From: Bacillota bacterium | GTDB lineage: Bacteria; Bacillota; Clostridia; DSM-8532 | Assembly: GCA_023415825.1 (NCBI GenBank) | Contig: JAEZJF010000007.1 | Span: 80,070-144,069 of the forward strand | Direction of reading: 5' to 3' | Length of the DNA: 64,000 bases | Part shown: piece after piece, positions 18,192 to 26,814 of the stretch | Position numbering within the stretch: position 1 is the stretch's first letter | Layout: every line of letters begins with the position of its first letter | Program-made: the position numbers and the translations under genes | Notes under the pieces: generated by a model | Told to the model about the DNA's origin: nothing | Seen by the model: only the letters and a program-made list of their open reading frames with translations | The model's database searches: none

Positions 18192-18632
18192 CTATTCGAC
18201 TGTTACGGTGCCATCTTCCTGCACCAACACAGTCATACCTGTCTTAACATATTCAAGAAAGTCATCTCCCAGACTGTCTACAGTTGGCATATCAACTTCA
18301 GTCCAGACATCAGCAAGTATGGCACCTGCGGCAGCAAGAGAATCAATGGGTTTGGAAAACAAAAGGCATGCGGGCTGTCTGCCAAGAGCAGCGGCACAAT
18401 AAAGCACCATGCCCCCGGTGGTTGATCCGATGGTCTGTGGCAGGCACAGTGCCTTGCCACACATAGGCTTGCCATAGATATCGGCATTATTCTGGTCTGA
18501 ACAGGTTGCCTTTTTATCTCCAAACATGAGACTTTTTTGGAAGCTTGCCAGAGTGTTGAATCCAACCGTTGAAACAACGGCCTCAGCCCTTGCTTTGCCT
18601 GGGACTACAGGACGGCCTTTGAATACTCTCAT
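18192..18632 (-). CDS. Aconitase X small (swivel-domain) subunit
   Basis: 146 residues, DUF126-type swivel domain that completes the aconitase X active site with the large subunit. Signatures: FKGRPVVPGKARAEAVVS, GKALCLPQTIGSTTGG and ALLADVWTEVD-like end (AGAILADVW). The ATG at 18632 has an AAAGGGGG site and lies one base after the large-subunit stop, so the two are translationally coupled; the frame opens further to 18674 but that would overlap the partner. Bacterial AcnX is known as cis-3-hydroxy-L-proline dehydratase, archaeal AcnX as phosphomevalonate dehydratase; here the former is more plausible but unproven. Confidence 0.85.
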   Translation of the reverse strand: MRVFKGRPVVPGKARAEAVVSTVGFNTLASFQKSLMFGDKKATCSDQNNADIYGKPMCGKALCLPQTIGSTTGGMVLYCAAALGRQPACLLFSKPIDSLAAAGAILADVWTEVDMPTVDSLGDDFLEYVKTGMTVLVQEDGTVTVE

Positions 18633-18633
18633 C

Positions 18634-19917
18634 TTATTTGCCCCCTTTCGTGAGCATATCAAGTATCTCATCATCCGTATGATAGCGGCAGGATGTATAG
18701 GTTCTGAGTTTATTTGAGTTGGTGATGACGGGCATCTTGCCGCAGAGCGGGTTATTCATGTACATAAGAGGGCAAATGGGAGAGGTGATAATACCCATTC
18801 TCTTGAGCTTTTCTGCTTCCCCGGTTTCTCCAAAGGCTTTAAGTACGGCAGAAGAGGATGTGAAAACCGTCGGGATGACCACCTTCTCTTTTTTGGCTTG
18901 CAGCAAACCGTCTTCAAGCCGATGTGTCCAATCGATCAATTGAGAGAGCGAAAGGTGGGGGCATCCCACAAAACAAAGCTTGGGAATGGCTGCGGGTTCT
19001 TTCCATATACAAGGATAGCTCGCCTTGACCCTTGCCAGCTCTGCATCGTCTATCACATAAGCTTTAGCATCAGGGGCAATAAGTTTTTCACCCAGTTCAA
19101 CGGCATCAGGAGTCAGTCCGTCTATATGGTACAGCCCCACCGCACCATTGGAAGCAGTAGCTGCTCCCATATCCTTTAGATAAGCCCTGGTTTTGTCATT
19201 CAGTTCTGTGCCTAAAAACTTTGTTAAGCCCCTTATGTAGGGAACCGCTTCCATCACCTTCATGCCTATGGCACTACCCAGCACCTGGGCCTCGGGTATT
19301 TTGTCAGTTTGTATATCCACCACCCAGGTCGCCCGGCGTCCATCATCGGTTAAAAGGCCAAAATAAGGAACGCAGCCTGCTATACTACCGAAAAGCTCAA
19401 TAATGCCGGAATTACGGTTACACCGTGCTCCCAACACGCTATTGGCATACACAACGGCACTGCTCTCGGCCCAACTCAGAATGTCACCCTTTTTCGGTAT
19501 GTTGCCTACCTGATCCATATAGCATGTGCAGGTAAAGGCGTCCTCGTTCAAAAGTCCCATTTTTTTAAGCTGTTCTTCGTAGTCTGCCTGCTTGGAATAC
19601 ATCACCTTAAAAAACAGCTTTTGCAGGACGTTAGCCGGTACATGGCTGTCCAATGGACGGGGGTCAACGCTGAACGGCTGGCTGGAAAGGGTTCCAGCCT
19701 CAATAAGCTGATCAATAAGCGCGTATACGGGCTTCATGACCGAAAGGCCGAAGCTTGTTACAAGATGCCCATATTGACTTGTAACGGGTATCATGCGCTC
19801 TGCACCAAAGGTCTCTCCGTACATCACGAGGGTTTTCATGACCTTAGCCATTACCTCACCTTTTTTACCATCAAGCAAGGCTTGCTGGTCAGGTGTCAGT
19901 ATCATTTTTGCCGGCAT
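18634..19917 (-). CDS. Aconitase X catalytic (large) subunit
   Basis: 427 residues, DUF521/AcnX large subunit, an Fe-S dependent dehydratase. Visible: RMIPVTSQYGHLV near the N-terminus, CTCYMDQVGNIPKKGD, YANSVLGARCNRNSG, CFVGCPHLS and the C-terminal CRYHTDDEILD, giving the scattered Cys ligands of the cluster. ATG at 19917 follows GGAGG by seven bases; the ATG at 19923 overlaps the ribosome site. It is 13 bases downstream of a flavin/Fe-S reductase gene, which suggests a short pathway in which dehydration and enoate/imine reduction follow each other. Confidence 0.87.
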   Translation of the reverse strand: MPAKMILTPDQQALLDGKKGEVMAKVMKTLVMYGETFGAERMIPVTSQYGHLVTSFGLSVMKPVYALIDQLIEAGTLSSQPFSVDPRPLDSHVPANVLQKLFFKVMYSKQADYEEQLKKMGLLNEDAFTCTCYMDQVGNIPKKGDILSWAESSAVVYANSVLGARCNRNSGIIELFGSIAGCVPYFGLLTDDGRRATWVVDIQTDKIPEAQVLGSAIGMKVMEAVPYIRGLTKFLGTELNDKTRAYLKDMGAATASNGAVGLYHIDGLTPDAVELGEKLIAPDAKAYVIDDAELARVKASYPCIWKEPAAIPKLCFVGCPHLSLSQLIDWTHRLEDGLLQAKKEKVVIPTVFTSSSAVLKAFGETGEAEKLKRMGIITSPICPLMYMNNPLCGKMPVITNSNKLRTYTSCRYHTDDEILDMLTKGGK

Positions 19918-19930
19918 TGCCATTCCTCCT

Positions 19931-22207
19931 TTACAGCTTTATGGCGAGAGCATAAGCAGCACGTGTAGCCTCAAGTATTCTGCCTCCTGCAAAACTGTCG
20001 CCTATGTTATACAGCTCGGGTGCAATCCTCTGGCGTTGTGCTTCAAAAAACATCGAATCATCAGGACGTCCGCCCGTTGCCATGACCACAAGATCAGCAG
20101 GCAATACAACTTCTTTCTCCTCATTGCCCATTTTAACGGCAAGGGGATTCTCAATGTTTTTGGGAAGAATGGGCTGCCATGTGTTATAGGGATCAGGCGC
20201 GCCTTTTGAAACGTTCCGAGAGAGCAGCACACCGTTTTCGCTAAAGGATTTGACCTTTGCACAATTCAGAAGCTCAACGCCTGCTTTCTTAAGGTAATAG
20301 ATAAGATGTCCGCGGTTCGCAGTACAAGCACCTTCCATGAAATAGGGCAGCATTTCTACCACCTTAACATCACGTCCGCACTCATAGCTTAGCCAATAAG
20401 CGGTTTCACAACCTACTGCACCGCCGCCTACCACAACAACAGATTTTGCATCGCCCAAAAGCTCCGGGTTCAGCAGGAGTTGTGTGGCTTGTACGGCTTT
20501 GACTGTACCCAAGCCTGGAATAGGCGGATTTTTATCCTCGGTTCCAATAGCAAAAACAACACTGTCATAGGATTCCTTTTTAAGCTCTTCCACAGATGTC
20601 TTTGACTCCATATGTACTGTAAGATCGAATTTTTTAGCAGTTTCGGCGAGCAAATTTTCAAGGAATAGCCGATAGTTCTCAATATCATATTTGACTTTTG
20701 GGATACCGCCCGCTATAGTCCTTCCGCCAATTTTATCGCCCTTTTCGAATAGCTCCACCTTATGTCCGCGTTTTGCAGCAGTTATGGCAAACGTAACACC
20801 TGCAGGACCGGCGCCTACCACTGCAATTTTCTTAACGTGTTCCGGTTTTGCAGGAATCTCGGGATAGAGATGCTCAAACGATGTACGAGGATTAACGGCA
20901 CATTGCGGGTGACCACCTTCCACAAATTCGTTGATGCAGCCCTCCTGACATCCGATACAGGGCGTAATCTCGCTGACTCTGCCGGAATAAGCTTTATTAG
21001 GCCATTCCGGATCAGCAAGAAGGGGCCTTCCCAGCATGACCATATCGCTGTAACCATCTCTAAGCGCCTTTTCCGCCAAATCCGGATATCCCAGCTTGCC
21101 TACAGCCACTATGGGTACTTCCATACCTGCATTAGACCGAATGCCCCGTTCACGGAACCGATCCTTAACCAAGCGTGATACGTCAAGGAAGCATCCGGCC
21201 GGCATACCTGAAGGCGGATGTGGCAGCCACCAGTTGTCGTAGCAGCCCAGGTCCACATCAAACATATCCACACCGGCTTTAACCAGGTTCTCCATATAAT
21301 TCATTGTTTCTTCGATGCTGCGGCCGTTCTTGAATTTCTTTAGGGCAGAGATATTCATCCCTTCCTCACCGTAGGTTTCATTTAAAGCCAGAGACAGGTC
21401 TATGCGGTACATGATAGGGTAATGGGGCCCTACACGTCGGCGCAACTCACGGATCAAATCTATTCCGAATCGTTGCCAGTCGGCATACCGACCAAGCTTG
21501 CGGCGGTTAAAGGCAGGGTTTGTAAGCTGCTCCAGAAGATATCCTTCGTGGCCATGCAGGTATACGCCGTCAAGACCGGCAGCCATTGCGTCTGCTCCCG
21601 CCTGTCCGGCGTTGTGTATAATTTTCTTGAGTTTTCCGTCTGAGAGCCTCAAGCAAGGAATTTGCGGAATATAGAAATTGGGGTTAAATGATGCTGATAC
21701 CGGGAACTTTAACTCATTAACCAGACATTGGGGATTACCAACACGGCCCAGACCGGGTGTCAGCTGTACGAATATTTTAGCGCCGAAGTTGTGTATACCT
21801 TGAGCTAAATCACGCCAGCCGCTGAATACAGTACGGCTGCGATCTATTCGTGGAAAGTATGAGAGCTTGCCCATTTCAGTAACAGAATGATCGATTCCGT
21901 GACTGATGGGAATGAGTCCCGTGGTGATAAGGCCAACGCCGCCTCTTGCCCTTTCGAAGAAATACTGCAGCATTTTGTCATTGGGCCGACCTGTTTCCTC
22001 ACACATATCAATGTTTCCCATAGGGGCCATTACAAGCCTGTTCCTGATGGTTGTGCGGTTAACTTGAATCGGTGAGAACATAGCGCTGTAAGGATAAAGC
22101 TCCTGGGTCATTCGGCCTGTGCCGCCTGCACGGTTTTCATGATTGGCCTTCGTAAACCAATTACCGTAGCTGTCCACAAGTGATTGAATCATTTGATCTG
22201 TTTTCAA
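19931..22207 (-). CDS. Old-Yellow-Enzyme/FadH-type FMN, FAD, 4Fe-4S oxidoreductase
   Basis: 758 residues, architecture of 2,4-dienoyl-CoA reductase and related enoate reductases. Order: FMN TIM barrel (NRLVMAPMGNID; DGVYLHGHEGYLLEQLTNP; MVMLGRPLLADPEWP), [4Fe-4S] motif CIGCQEGCINEFVEGGHPQC, FAD Rossmann motif VVGAGPAGVTFAITAA, and NADH motif VVVGGGAVGCETAYWL. The TTG at 22207 follows GGGGAG by seven bases and is preferred; the frame is open to 22399 but would cross the promoter region. First gene of the operon with both AcnX subunits, divergent from a TetR gene. Substrate unknown; a reduction of an unsaturated acid is likely. Confidence 0.88.
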   Translation of the reverse strand: MKTDQMIQSLVDSYGNWFTKANHENRAGGTGRMTQELYPYSAMFSPIQVNRTTIRNRLVMAPMGNIDMCEETGRPNDKMLQYFFERARGGVGLITTGLIPISHGIDHSVTEMGKLSYFPRIDRSRTVFSGWRDLAQGIHNFGAKIFVQLTPGLGRVGNPQCLVNELKFPVSASFNPNFYIPQIPCLRLSDGKLKKIIHNAGQAGADAMAAGLDGVYLHGHEGYLLEQLTNPAFNRRKLGRYADWQRFGIDLIRELRRRVGPHYPIMYRIDLSLALNETYGEEGMNISALKKFKNGRSIEETMNYMENLVKAGVDMFDVDLGCYDNWWLPHPPSGMPAGCFLDVSRLVKDRFRERGIRSNAGMEVPIVAVGKLGYPDLAEKALRDGYSDMVMLGRPLLADPEWPNKAYSGRVSEITPCIGCQEGCINEFVEGGHPQCAVNPRTSFEHLYPEIPAKPEHVKKIAVVGAGPAGVTFAITAAKRGHKVELFEKGDKIGGRTIAGGIPKVKYDIENYRLFLENLLAETAKKFDLTVHMESKTSVEELKKESYDSVVFAIGTEDKNPPIPGLGTVKAVQATQLLLNPELLGDAKSVVVVGGGAVGCETAYWLSYECGRDVKVVEMLPYFMEGACTANRGHLIYYLKKAGVELLNCAKVKSFSENGVLLSRNVSKGAPDPYNTWQPILPKNIENPLAVKMGNEEKEVVLPADLVVMATGGRPDDSMFFEAQRQRIAPELYNIGDSFAGGRILEATRAAYALAIKL

Positions 22208-22264
22208 AACTGATTCTCCCCTCTCATCGTCATATTCTGTTGTCTTCGAGTGATTTGATAAACC

Positions 22265-22275
22265 GAACATTGTTC
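22265..22275. promoter_or_regulatory. Possible TetR operator in the OYE leader
   Basis: Perfect 4-bp arms GAAC and GTTC around ATT, directly downstream of the -10 of the minus-strand promoter at 22283. The position suits repression by the divergent TetR protein, but the palindrome is short. Confidence 0.3.
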
Positions 22276-22282
22276 TATTTTT

Positions 22283-22311
22283 ACTGTAGCACAATGACAA
22301 AAATTTATCAA
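22283..22311 (-). promoter_or_regulatory. Promoter of the OYE/aconitase X operon
   Basis: Minus strand: TTGATA (22311-22306), 17-base spacer ending in TGC, TACAGT (22288-22283). The -35 agrees 5/6 with consensus and a TG stands one base before the -10. Start codon is about 75 bases downstream. Confidence 0.5.
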
Positions 22312-22362
22312 TCAAAATTTTATAAATCCTATCACATATGATATGACCCATTAAAAGACCTT

Positions 22363-22391
22363 TTAACATGATATCGGGTATATGATATAAT
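22363..22391 (+). promoter_or_regulatory. Strong sigma-A promoter of the TetR gene
   Basis: TTAACA (22363-22368), 17-base spacer, perfect TATAAT (22386-22391). The repeat element at 22386-22425 starts at the -10 box, so transcription should begin inside it. Confidence 0.7.
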
Positions 22392-22425
22392 AACCTCACC
22401 CGTTAGCATTGATACTTCGTATTAA
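22386..22425 (+). repeat. Promoter-proximal hairpin repeat, short form
   Basis: TATAATAACCTCACCCGTTA followed by GCATTGATACTTCGTATTAAT. The first block is identical to the start of the sia-operon repeat (minus strand of 40376-40514) and the second block matches its end, but the central hairpin of about 33 bases found there is missing. The second block folds as an 8-bp hairpin around TTC. It forms the predicted 5' end of the TetR mRNA. Confidence 0.7.
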
Positions 22426-22472
22426 TGCTGTAGCATGAAGAAATCCACAACCAGCTGGTCAAGGAGCATAAG

Positions 22473-23060
22473 ATGGCAGAAACAAATAAAGAACGCTCAA
22501 CGCGTACACAGGCAAGCCTCATACAGGCTGCTATACGGTTGGCGAAAGATAAAACACTGGAAAAAGTGACGGTACGAGACATCTGTTCAGAGGCAGGTGT
22601 GTCCATCGGCGCATTTTATCACCATTTCGGCTCGCGGCAGGAGCTGTTACACAACGCATTTCTACTTTTTGATGCAACCTTGGAGGATCAATTGCCCCAT
22701 AACGATGATCCGCCTCTCGTTGCCATTAAAGAGGTGCTTATGATTCAGACCGGCTTTATTGTCAAGGAAGCGGGCCCGCTCATTACTGAATACTATAAAA
22801 ACATTCTGTCAGATTTAAATCACTCGGCAGCAAGCCCCCAGAGAAAATATTATCGCGCGGTTTTACACCACACCCGTCGTGCCGCTGATGCCGGTTTACT
22901 CAAAGAGGGCTTTAATCCTGAATATGTGGCCGAGTTACTGATTAAATTTGTCCGTGGCTGTGTCATAGACTGGTGTCTTCATGACTGTAAATATGATGTC
23001 GTTCAGCTTACCTCAAAGGAACTGGATTTACTCATAAGCATGGTCTCAGTGCCCGTTTGA
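22473..23060 (+). CDS. TetR/AcrR family transcriptional regulator
   Basis: 195 residues with an N-terminal TetR helix-turn-helix (TVRDICSEAGVSIGAFYHHFGSRQELL, about 27-53) and a divergent ligand-binding C-terminal domain. AAGGAG precedes the ATG at 22473. It is transcribed divergently from the OYE/aconitase X operon and probably controls it. Its own promoter at 22363 carries the repeat element that also marks the sia operon promoter. Confidence 0.9.
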   Translation: MAETNKERSTRTQASLIQAAIRLAKDKTLEKVTVRDICSEAGVSIGAFYHHFGSRQELLHNAFLLFDATLEDQLPHNDDPPLVAIKEVLMIQTGFIVKEAGPLITEYYKNILSDLNHSAASPQRKYYRAVLHHTRRAADAGLLKEGFNPEYVAELLIKFVRGCVIDWCLHDCKYDVVQLTSKELDLLISMVSVPV

Positions 23061-23092
23061 CCAATAATGATGTTCAGTCCTTATTGCTGTCA

Positions 23093-23920
23093 CTATACTT
23101 TTATAAAGCTCCACCGGGATAAGCTATAAAGCGGGATAAAAGGGATAAGTAAGGGTGTTTTACTGATATAGGCCTGATATTCTTCATTTGACCCATAGTT
23201 TTTGTTCTGCCGTTGTTCCAGCCTCTTTGCACCACTGAACATAACATACAGAATGGTGATATATCCAAGTATGGCAACTGTCCATTGAACAATACCCTTG
23301 AATGCACCGAAGCCGGATAGAAAAACCCCCGTCCAAAAGAGTATCTCCCCCAGATAGTTGGGACAGCGCACCAGCTTATAGAGCCCCGTGTCGCAAAAGC
23401 GATGCGGATTTTGCTTTTTTGCTGCACTCTTTTGTATATCCGATATGGTTTCAAGGATGAGAGCCGCTGTCATGACAGAAGCGCCAATCCAGGGCACAAC
23501 GCCTTGTTCCAGGCCGTTGGAAAGACGATAATACACAGGTGATGTCTGAGCGACATACAATATCGAAACGCTTATCCATATACAGAATTTTACGAAAAAC
23601 GGTATGGGTTTTTCAGTTTGAGTAGTATTTTCAAGTGTTTCACGGTAGGAAATACTTCTGATTTCGCGTACTACCAGGAACCCGGATAGGCGTATGCCAT
23701 ATAATATGAACAATAAGCATTGAACCAGGCATCCGGGGGACAGCCTCCCGCTAAACATCAGGATCAGTGAGACACCTACACCACTGATGGCAAAACCATA
23801 ACCGATGGAAAGAAAATATACGAACTTATAGAATCCAATTGCGCAAAGAATAGCGCATATTATCAGAAGCGTCCATAACTGCGGCGTAAATGCGAGACTT
23901 AAAGCATCAGAAAAAGTCAT
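23093..23920 (-). CDS. DUF1295 family integral membrane protein (steroid 5-alpha-reductase-like fold)
   Basis: 275 residues with about six or seven membrane segments. The C-terminal signature FCDTGLYKLVRCPNYLGEILFWTGVFLSG and later RRLEQRQ-like and YQAYISKTPLLIPF segments place it in the DUF1295/isoprenylcysteine-methyltransferase-like superfamily, which includes NAD(P)H-dependent reductases of membrane lipids. ATG at 23920 follows AGGGGG by eight bases; a TTG at 23938 is in frame but overlaps the upstream stop. Last gene of the TetR-led operon 26264-23093. Catalytic role not assigned. Confidence 0.8.
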   Translation of the reverse strand: MTFSDALSLAFTPQLWTLLIICAILCAIGFYKFVYFLSIGYGFAISGVGVSLILMFSGRLSPGCLVQCLLFILYGIRLSGFLVVREIRSISYRETLENTTQTEKPIPFFVKFCIWISVSILYVAQTSPVYYRLSNGLEQGVVPWIGASVMTAALILETISDIQKSAAKKQNPHRFCDTGLYKLVRCPNYLGEILFWTGVFLSGFGAFKGIVQWTVAILGYITILYVMFSGAKRLEQRQNKNYGSNEEYQAYISKTPLLIPFIPLYSLSRWSFIKV

Positions 23921-23934
23921 GGTATGTACCCCCT

Positions 23935-24777
23935 TCAATAGCAGTTCTTAATGTATTCCTTAAAGCTAAGTTTCCCGTATTTGTTCTCAGCCACCATCTC
24001 CTCAGAGAGCGTCCATTTTGAGAATTTGATAATGGCCTCCTTACCGTTCTTTTTTTGCTTGGCAAGCAAAGCCAGGACGGTAAACAGAAATTTGGGTGCG
24101 CGTTTTATAACCGCGGGCTTTCCCGCAGCCTCAAAAAACATCCGTGCGATTTCTTCATAGGAATAGGTTTCCGTCCCGCCTATATCATAGATCTTATTCT
24201 CATCCTGAAGATGCATCAATATAAAAACCGCCAGGTCACTGGTGTCTATAACGTTGGCATGCACCGGCCTTTTTCCCAGCAGTGTAACCTCACCCTTTTC
24301 TATCATGGGCATGAATACTTTCGCGATATCATAGAAATAACCCGTAGGTCGGAATATGACATAAGAAATGCCGCTCTTTTTCAGTTCCTGCTCAAAAAGA
24401 TATTTGGCATGAAGCATCGGTACCGTGGGATCGCCATCGGCTTTGAGCACAGATATGTAAACAAACCTTTTGATACCCGCACGCTTGGCTTCCTCAAGGA
24501 GATTCAAATTCCCCTGATAATCAATATCGTAATTTGTAACAGCTGCCGATGAGCCTGTGAGCCCTACGGTCGTAATGACCGCATCCGCTCCGTCGCAAAG
24601 GCCTGCGAGCGAAGAACTGTCGGTGATATCTATTTTTCGGGGTGTAAATTGCCCTTCAATATCCGGAAGTTCCCGTATCACAAGGTCTACAGCAATAACC
24701 TCATGTCCACTCCGGACCAAAGCGCGCAGTATATCACTGCCTAGCTTCCCAAATGCTCCTGCAAGCACAATCTTCAT
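23935..24777 (-). CDS. NAD(P)-binding SDR/NmrA-like protein
   Basis: 280 residues, atypical short-chain dehydrogenase fold. N-terminal motif VLAGAFGKLGSDILRAL binds the dinucleotide; KRFVYISVLKADGDPTVPMLHAKYLFEQEL and YVIFRPTGYFYD match NAD(P)H-binding NmrA/NDUFA9-like proteins. GGGGAGGGG precedes the ATG. It overlaps the start region of the DUF1295 gene by a few bases and follows the flavin-reductase-like gene by 16 bases. Substrate not recognisable. Confidence 0.83.
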   Translation of the reverse strand: MKIVLAGAFGKLGSDILRALVRSGHEVIAVDLVIRELPDIEGQFTPRKIDITDSSSLAGLCDGADAVITTVGLTGSSAAVTNYDIDYQGNLNLLEEAKRAGIKRFVYISVLKADGDPTVPMLHAKYLFEQELKKSGISYVIFRPTGYFYDIAKVFMPMIEKGEVTLLGKRPVHANVIDTSDLAVFILMHLQDENKIYDIGGTETYSYEEIARMFFEAAGKPAVIKRAPKFLFTVLALLAKQKKNGKEAIIKFSKWTLSEEMVAENKYGKLSFKEYIKNCY

Positions 24778-24793
24778 AGAATCCCCTCCCCAT

Positions 24794-25720
24794 CTACTTT
24801 CCCTTCTCTTTTGAGCGTTTGTCGTTGATAATCTTCATATGCTCCTCTGTAATGAGGGATACTTGATTTTCTTTTGCCCATGCAACACATCCCTTTAGTG
24901 CCGCAGGCAAAAAAATGCGTGGTACTTTGACCATCATTGCACAGGCTTCATCCGAGAATTTAACCGTATCATCGATACGGTCGGCCGCATACCGCACAGA
25001 GTCGATTGACGCCTCACGTATGGGAAGCAGCTGAGGAATGGGACGGCGGAACCGTGTATACCAGAAATTTTTGCTGTCGCGATAGCCGTAGTCCACAGGC
25101 ACCCGGGGAAATGCACCAGCTGTTACGCCGTTTACTATAGCACTATAGTACTTTTCTTTCATCAGTATTTTATCAATGCGCAGGATGAAATGGGCACCAA
25201 ATTTAGAAGTGATACCGTTAAAATCGTGATATGGCGGCTCGTACCCTTCAAGACAGCCCGGTTTGTCATTCTGTGCGCCATCCAGCTCGCGCATCCAGGT
25301 ACATTCAAATACCTGAAAAGCTTCGGCTACCACTTTGGGAAAGGCCTCGCCTTTATACTCGGCAGCCATCTGCCCGTCCTCCAGCGTAAAAATGCAATCC
25401 TTCATTTTTTCCTCGGGTTTGTCGCCGGGAAATCCAAGACGTACGGCTTCCTTGAAATACTTTCTTTTGTCGGGGATGAAGTTGATGCTGCATTTACCAT
25501 ATCGAAGGAGATGCTGTGCCGTGTTGGAAGAATTACGCGTACTCAGCAGCATGGCGTAATACTCCCTGCCTGCTATATAGTAGGGCTGCACCAGCGAATA
25601 GGAGCCCAACGAGGTCGATCCGTCTTCAGCCATCGTACCGATCACAACGGTAGGCATGGGAAAAAACGCTGAGGTCTGATAAAAATTGTCTACAATGCGT
25701 AGGTTTTTAAAACTGCTCAT
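24794..25720 (-). CDS. Flavin reductase-like (flavoredoxin family) protein
   Basis: 308 residues. The N-terminal two thirds has the FMN-binding split-barrel pattern of flavoredoxins: FPMPTVVIGTMAEDGSTSLGSYSLVQPYY and LLSTRNSSNTAQHLLRYGKCSINFIP. The C-terminal part (from about 210) is not recognised. AGGAGG precedes the ATG at 25720, and the gene overlaps the TetR gene by 14 bases, showing tight coupling. Probably hands electrons from NAD(P)H to flavin for the neighbouring enzymes; specific partner unknown. Confidence 0.8.
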   Translation of the reverse strand: MSSFKNLRIVDNFYQTSAFFPMPTVVIGTMAEDGSTSLGSYSLVQPYYIAGREYYAMLLSTRNSSNTAQHLLRYGKCSINFIPDKRKYFKEAVRLGFPGDKPEEKMKDCIFTLEDGQMAAEYKGEAFPKVVAEAFQVFECTWMRELDGAQNDKPGCLEGYEPPYHDFNGITSKFGAHFILRIDKILMKEKYYSAIVNGVTAGAFPRVPVDYGYRDSKNFWYTRFRRPIPQLLPIREASIDSVRYAADRIDDTVKFSDEACAMMVKVPRIFLPAALKGCVAWAKENQVSLITEEHMKIINDKRSKEKGK

Positions 25721-26264
25721 ATAACCCCTCCTTATGCTTTATGAGAATACGGCTCAATATTTTTTCCAAAGACTTAAAATCGAACTGATTTGCTGATGCT
25801 AATAAAAGATTCTCTGCTATAAAGATTTCTAGAAATTCATCCTCATCCGCATTAAAGCGTGCAAGCAACGGGTGAATGATTTCCACAAGCTGACTTCGCA
25901 GCATTTTATGCTGCTCTGAAAACAGATACTCCGTTCTGCCCCTGATGGAATAATCCGACCATATTTTGTCGTATATTGACGTAAATTTGGTAATCCCATT
26001 ATAAACGCAGCGTAGACCCTCGATTATCGTTAGTGCACTCTCACAGCCCTGTCGCATATCATGAATTGATTTGTGCCAATCCTCCAGCATGACGCTTGCC
26101 GCAAGTATATCCTTTGACGGATAATAGTTGTAAACCGTACCCACCGCAATACCGCATTTCTTTGCTACTGAACGTATTGTGAAGCCGCTGTAATTTCCTT
26201 CAAGCAATACGCATTTTGCGCTTTCTAGTATCCTCTCTTTTATGTCTTCAATAATCTTGGGCAT
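25707..26264 (-). CDS. TetR/AcrR family transcriptional regulator
   Basis: 185 residues with N-terminal TetR helix-turn-helix (FTIRSVAKKCGIAVGTVYNYYPSKDIL, about 27-53). It is the first gene of a four-gene operon with the flavoredoxin-like, NmrA-like and DUF1295 genes, and a 14-bp palindrome stands between its promoter and start codon, so it is probably autoregulated and induced by a small molecule handled by these enzymes. Confidence 0.9.
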   Translation of the reverse strand: MPKIIEDIKERILESAKCVLLEGNYSGFTIRSVAKKCGIAVGTVYNYYPSKDILAASVMLEDWHKSIHDMRQGCESALTIIEGLRCVYNGITKFTSIYDKIWSDYSIRGRTEYLFSEQHKMLRSQLVEIIHPLLARFNADEDEFLEIFIAENLLLASANQFDFKSLEKILSRILIKHKEGLYEQF

Positions 26265-26302
26265 CTGATTCTCCTTTTGATTATTTATTTATGTTAATTT
26301 AT

Positions 26303-26316
26303 ATGAACATGTTCAT
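26303..26316. promoter_or_regulatory. Perfect palindromic operator of the TetR operon
   Basis: ATGAACATGTTCAT is a perfect 14-bp palindrome lying five bases downstream of the minus-strand -10 box and 39 bases before the TetR start codon, as expected for autorepression. Confidence 0.65.
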
Positions 26317-26320
26317 TTAA

Positions 26321-26349
26321 ATTATATCTTTCAGTATTCCAGAATGCAA
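26321..26349 (-). promoter_or_regulatory. Promoter of the TetR-flavoredoxin operon
   Basis: Minus strand: TTGCAT (26349-26344), 17-base spacer, perfect TATAAT (26326-26321). The -35 is weak (3/6). The operator at 26303 overlaps the expected start site. Confidence 0.5.
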
Positions 26350-26383
26350 GATTGAGTATGGTATAAAGTATAGTAAAGCAAAA

Positions 26384-26417
26384 AAGCAGACATGGTGGAC
26401 TAATTCCTTGTCTGCTT
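26384..26417 (-). terminator. Terminator after the DUF1330 operon
   Basis: AAGCAGACA (26384-26392) pairs with TGTCTGCTT (26409-26417) around a 16-base loop; on the minus strand it runs into TTTTTTGC. It ends transcription of the minus-strand genes upstream (26514 onward). Confidence 0.75.
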
Positions 26418-26513
26418 ACATTCTAAAACTTCACTTAACCAATGGTTTTTGTATCACCCTAATGATAAATATCGTTGATAGAATAAAGAGGAGCATAAAA
26501 TTTAATACAAATA

Positions 26514-26804
26514 TCAATCAATCCCTTTAACTAAAAGAGTATCACATTTTGCAGCACTAAGACGGTATTTAGCTATTGCCTGGTATTCACTGGAATCATA
26601 CCATCGTCTTAACTCTTCTTCATTTGGGAACTGTATAATGACCATCCTGCTGTATGACCACTCCCCTTCAAGGACTGACGGACTTCCGTCAACAGCCAGG
26701 TATTTACCATTATACTTGGAAAAAACTTCATCTACACCATCTAAGTATTTTTGATACTCGACCATGTCTTGAATCTGAATTTGAGCTACAAAATAACAAC
26801 TCAC
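26514..26804 (-). CDS. DUF1330 family small protein
   Basis: 96 residues, dimeric alpha-beta barrel (ferredoxin-like) fold. Family signature: YFVAQIQIQDMVEYQKYLDGV and then VILEGEWS-like and VIIQFPNEEELRRWYDSSEYQAI. Function of DUF1330 proteins is not established; they resemble small monooxygenases or isomerases. Start is GTG at 26804 after AGGGG. Eleven bases follow the Cys-rich gene. Confidence 0.8.
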   Translation of the reverse strand: MSCYFVAQIQIQDMVEYQKYLDGVDEVFSKYNGKYLAVDGSPSVLEGEWSYSRMVIIQFPNEEELRRWYDSSEYQAIAKYRLSAAKCDTLLVKGID

Positions 26805-26814
26805 ATCATCACCC

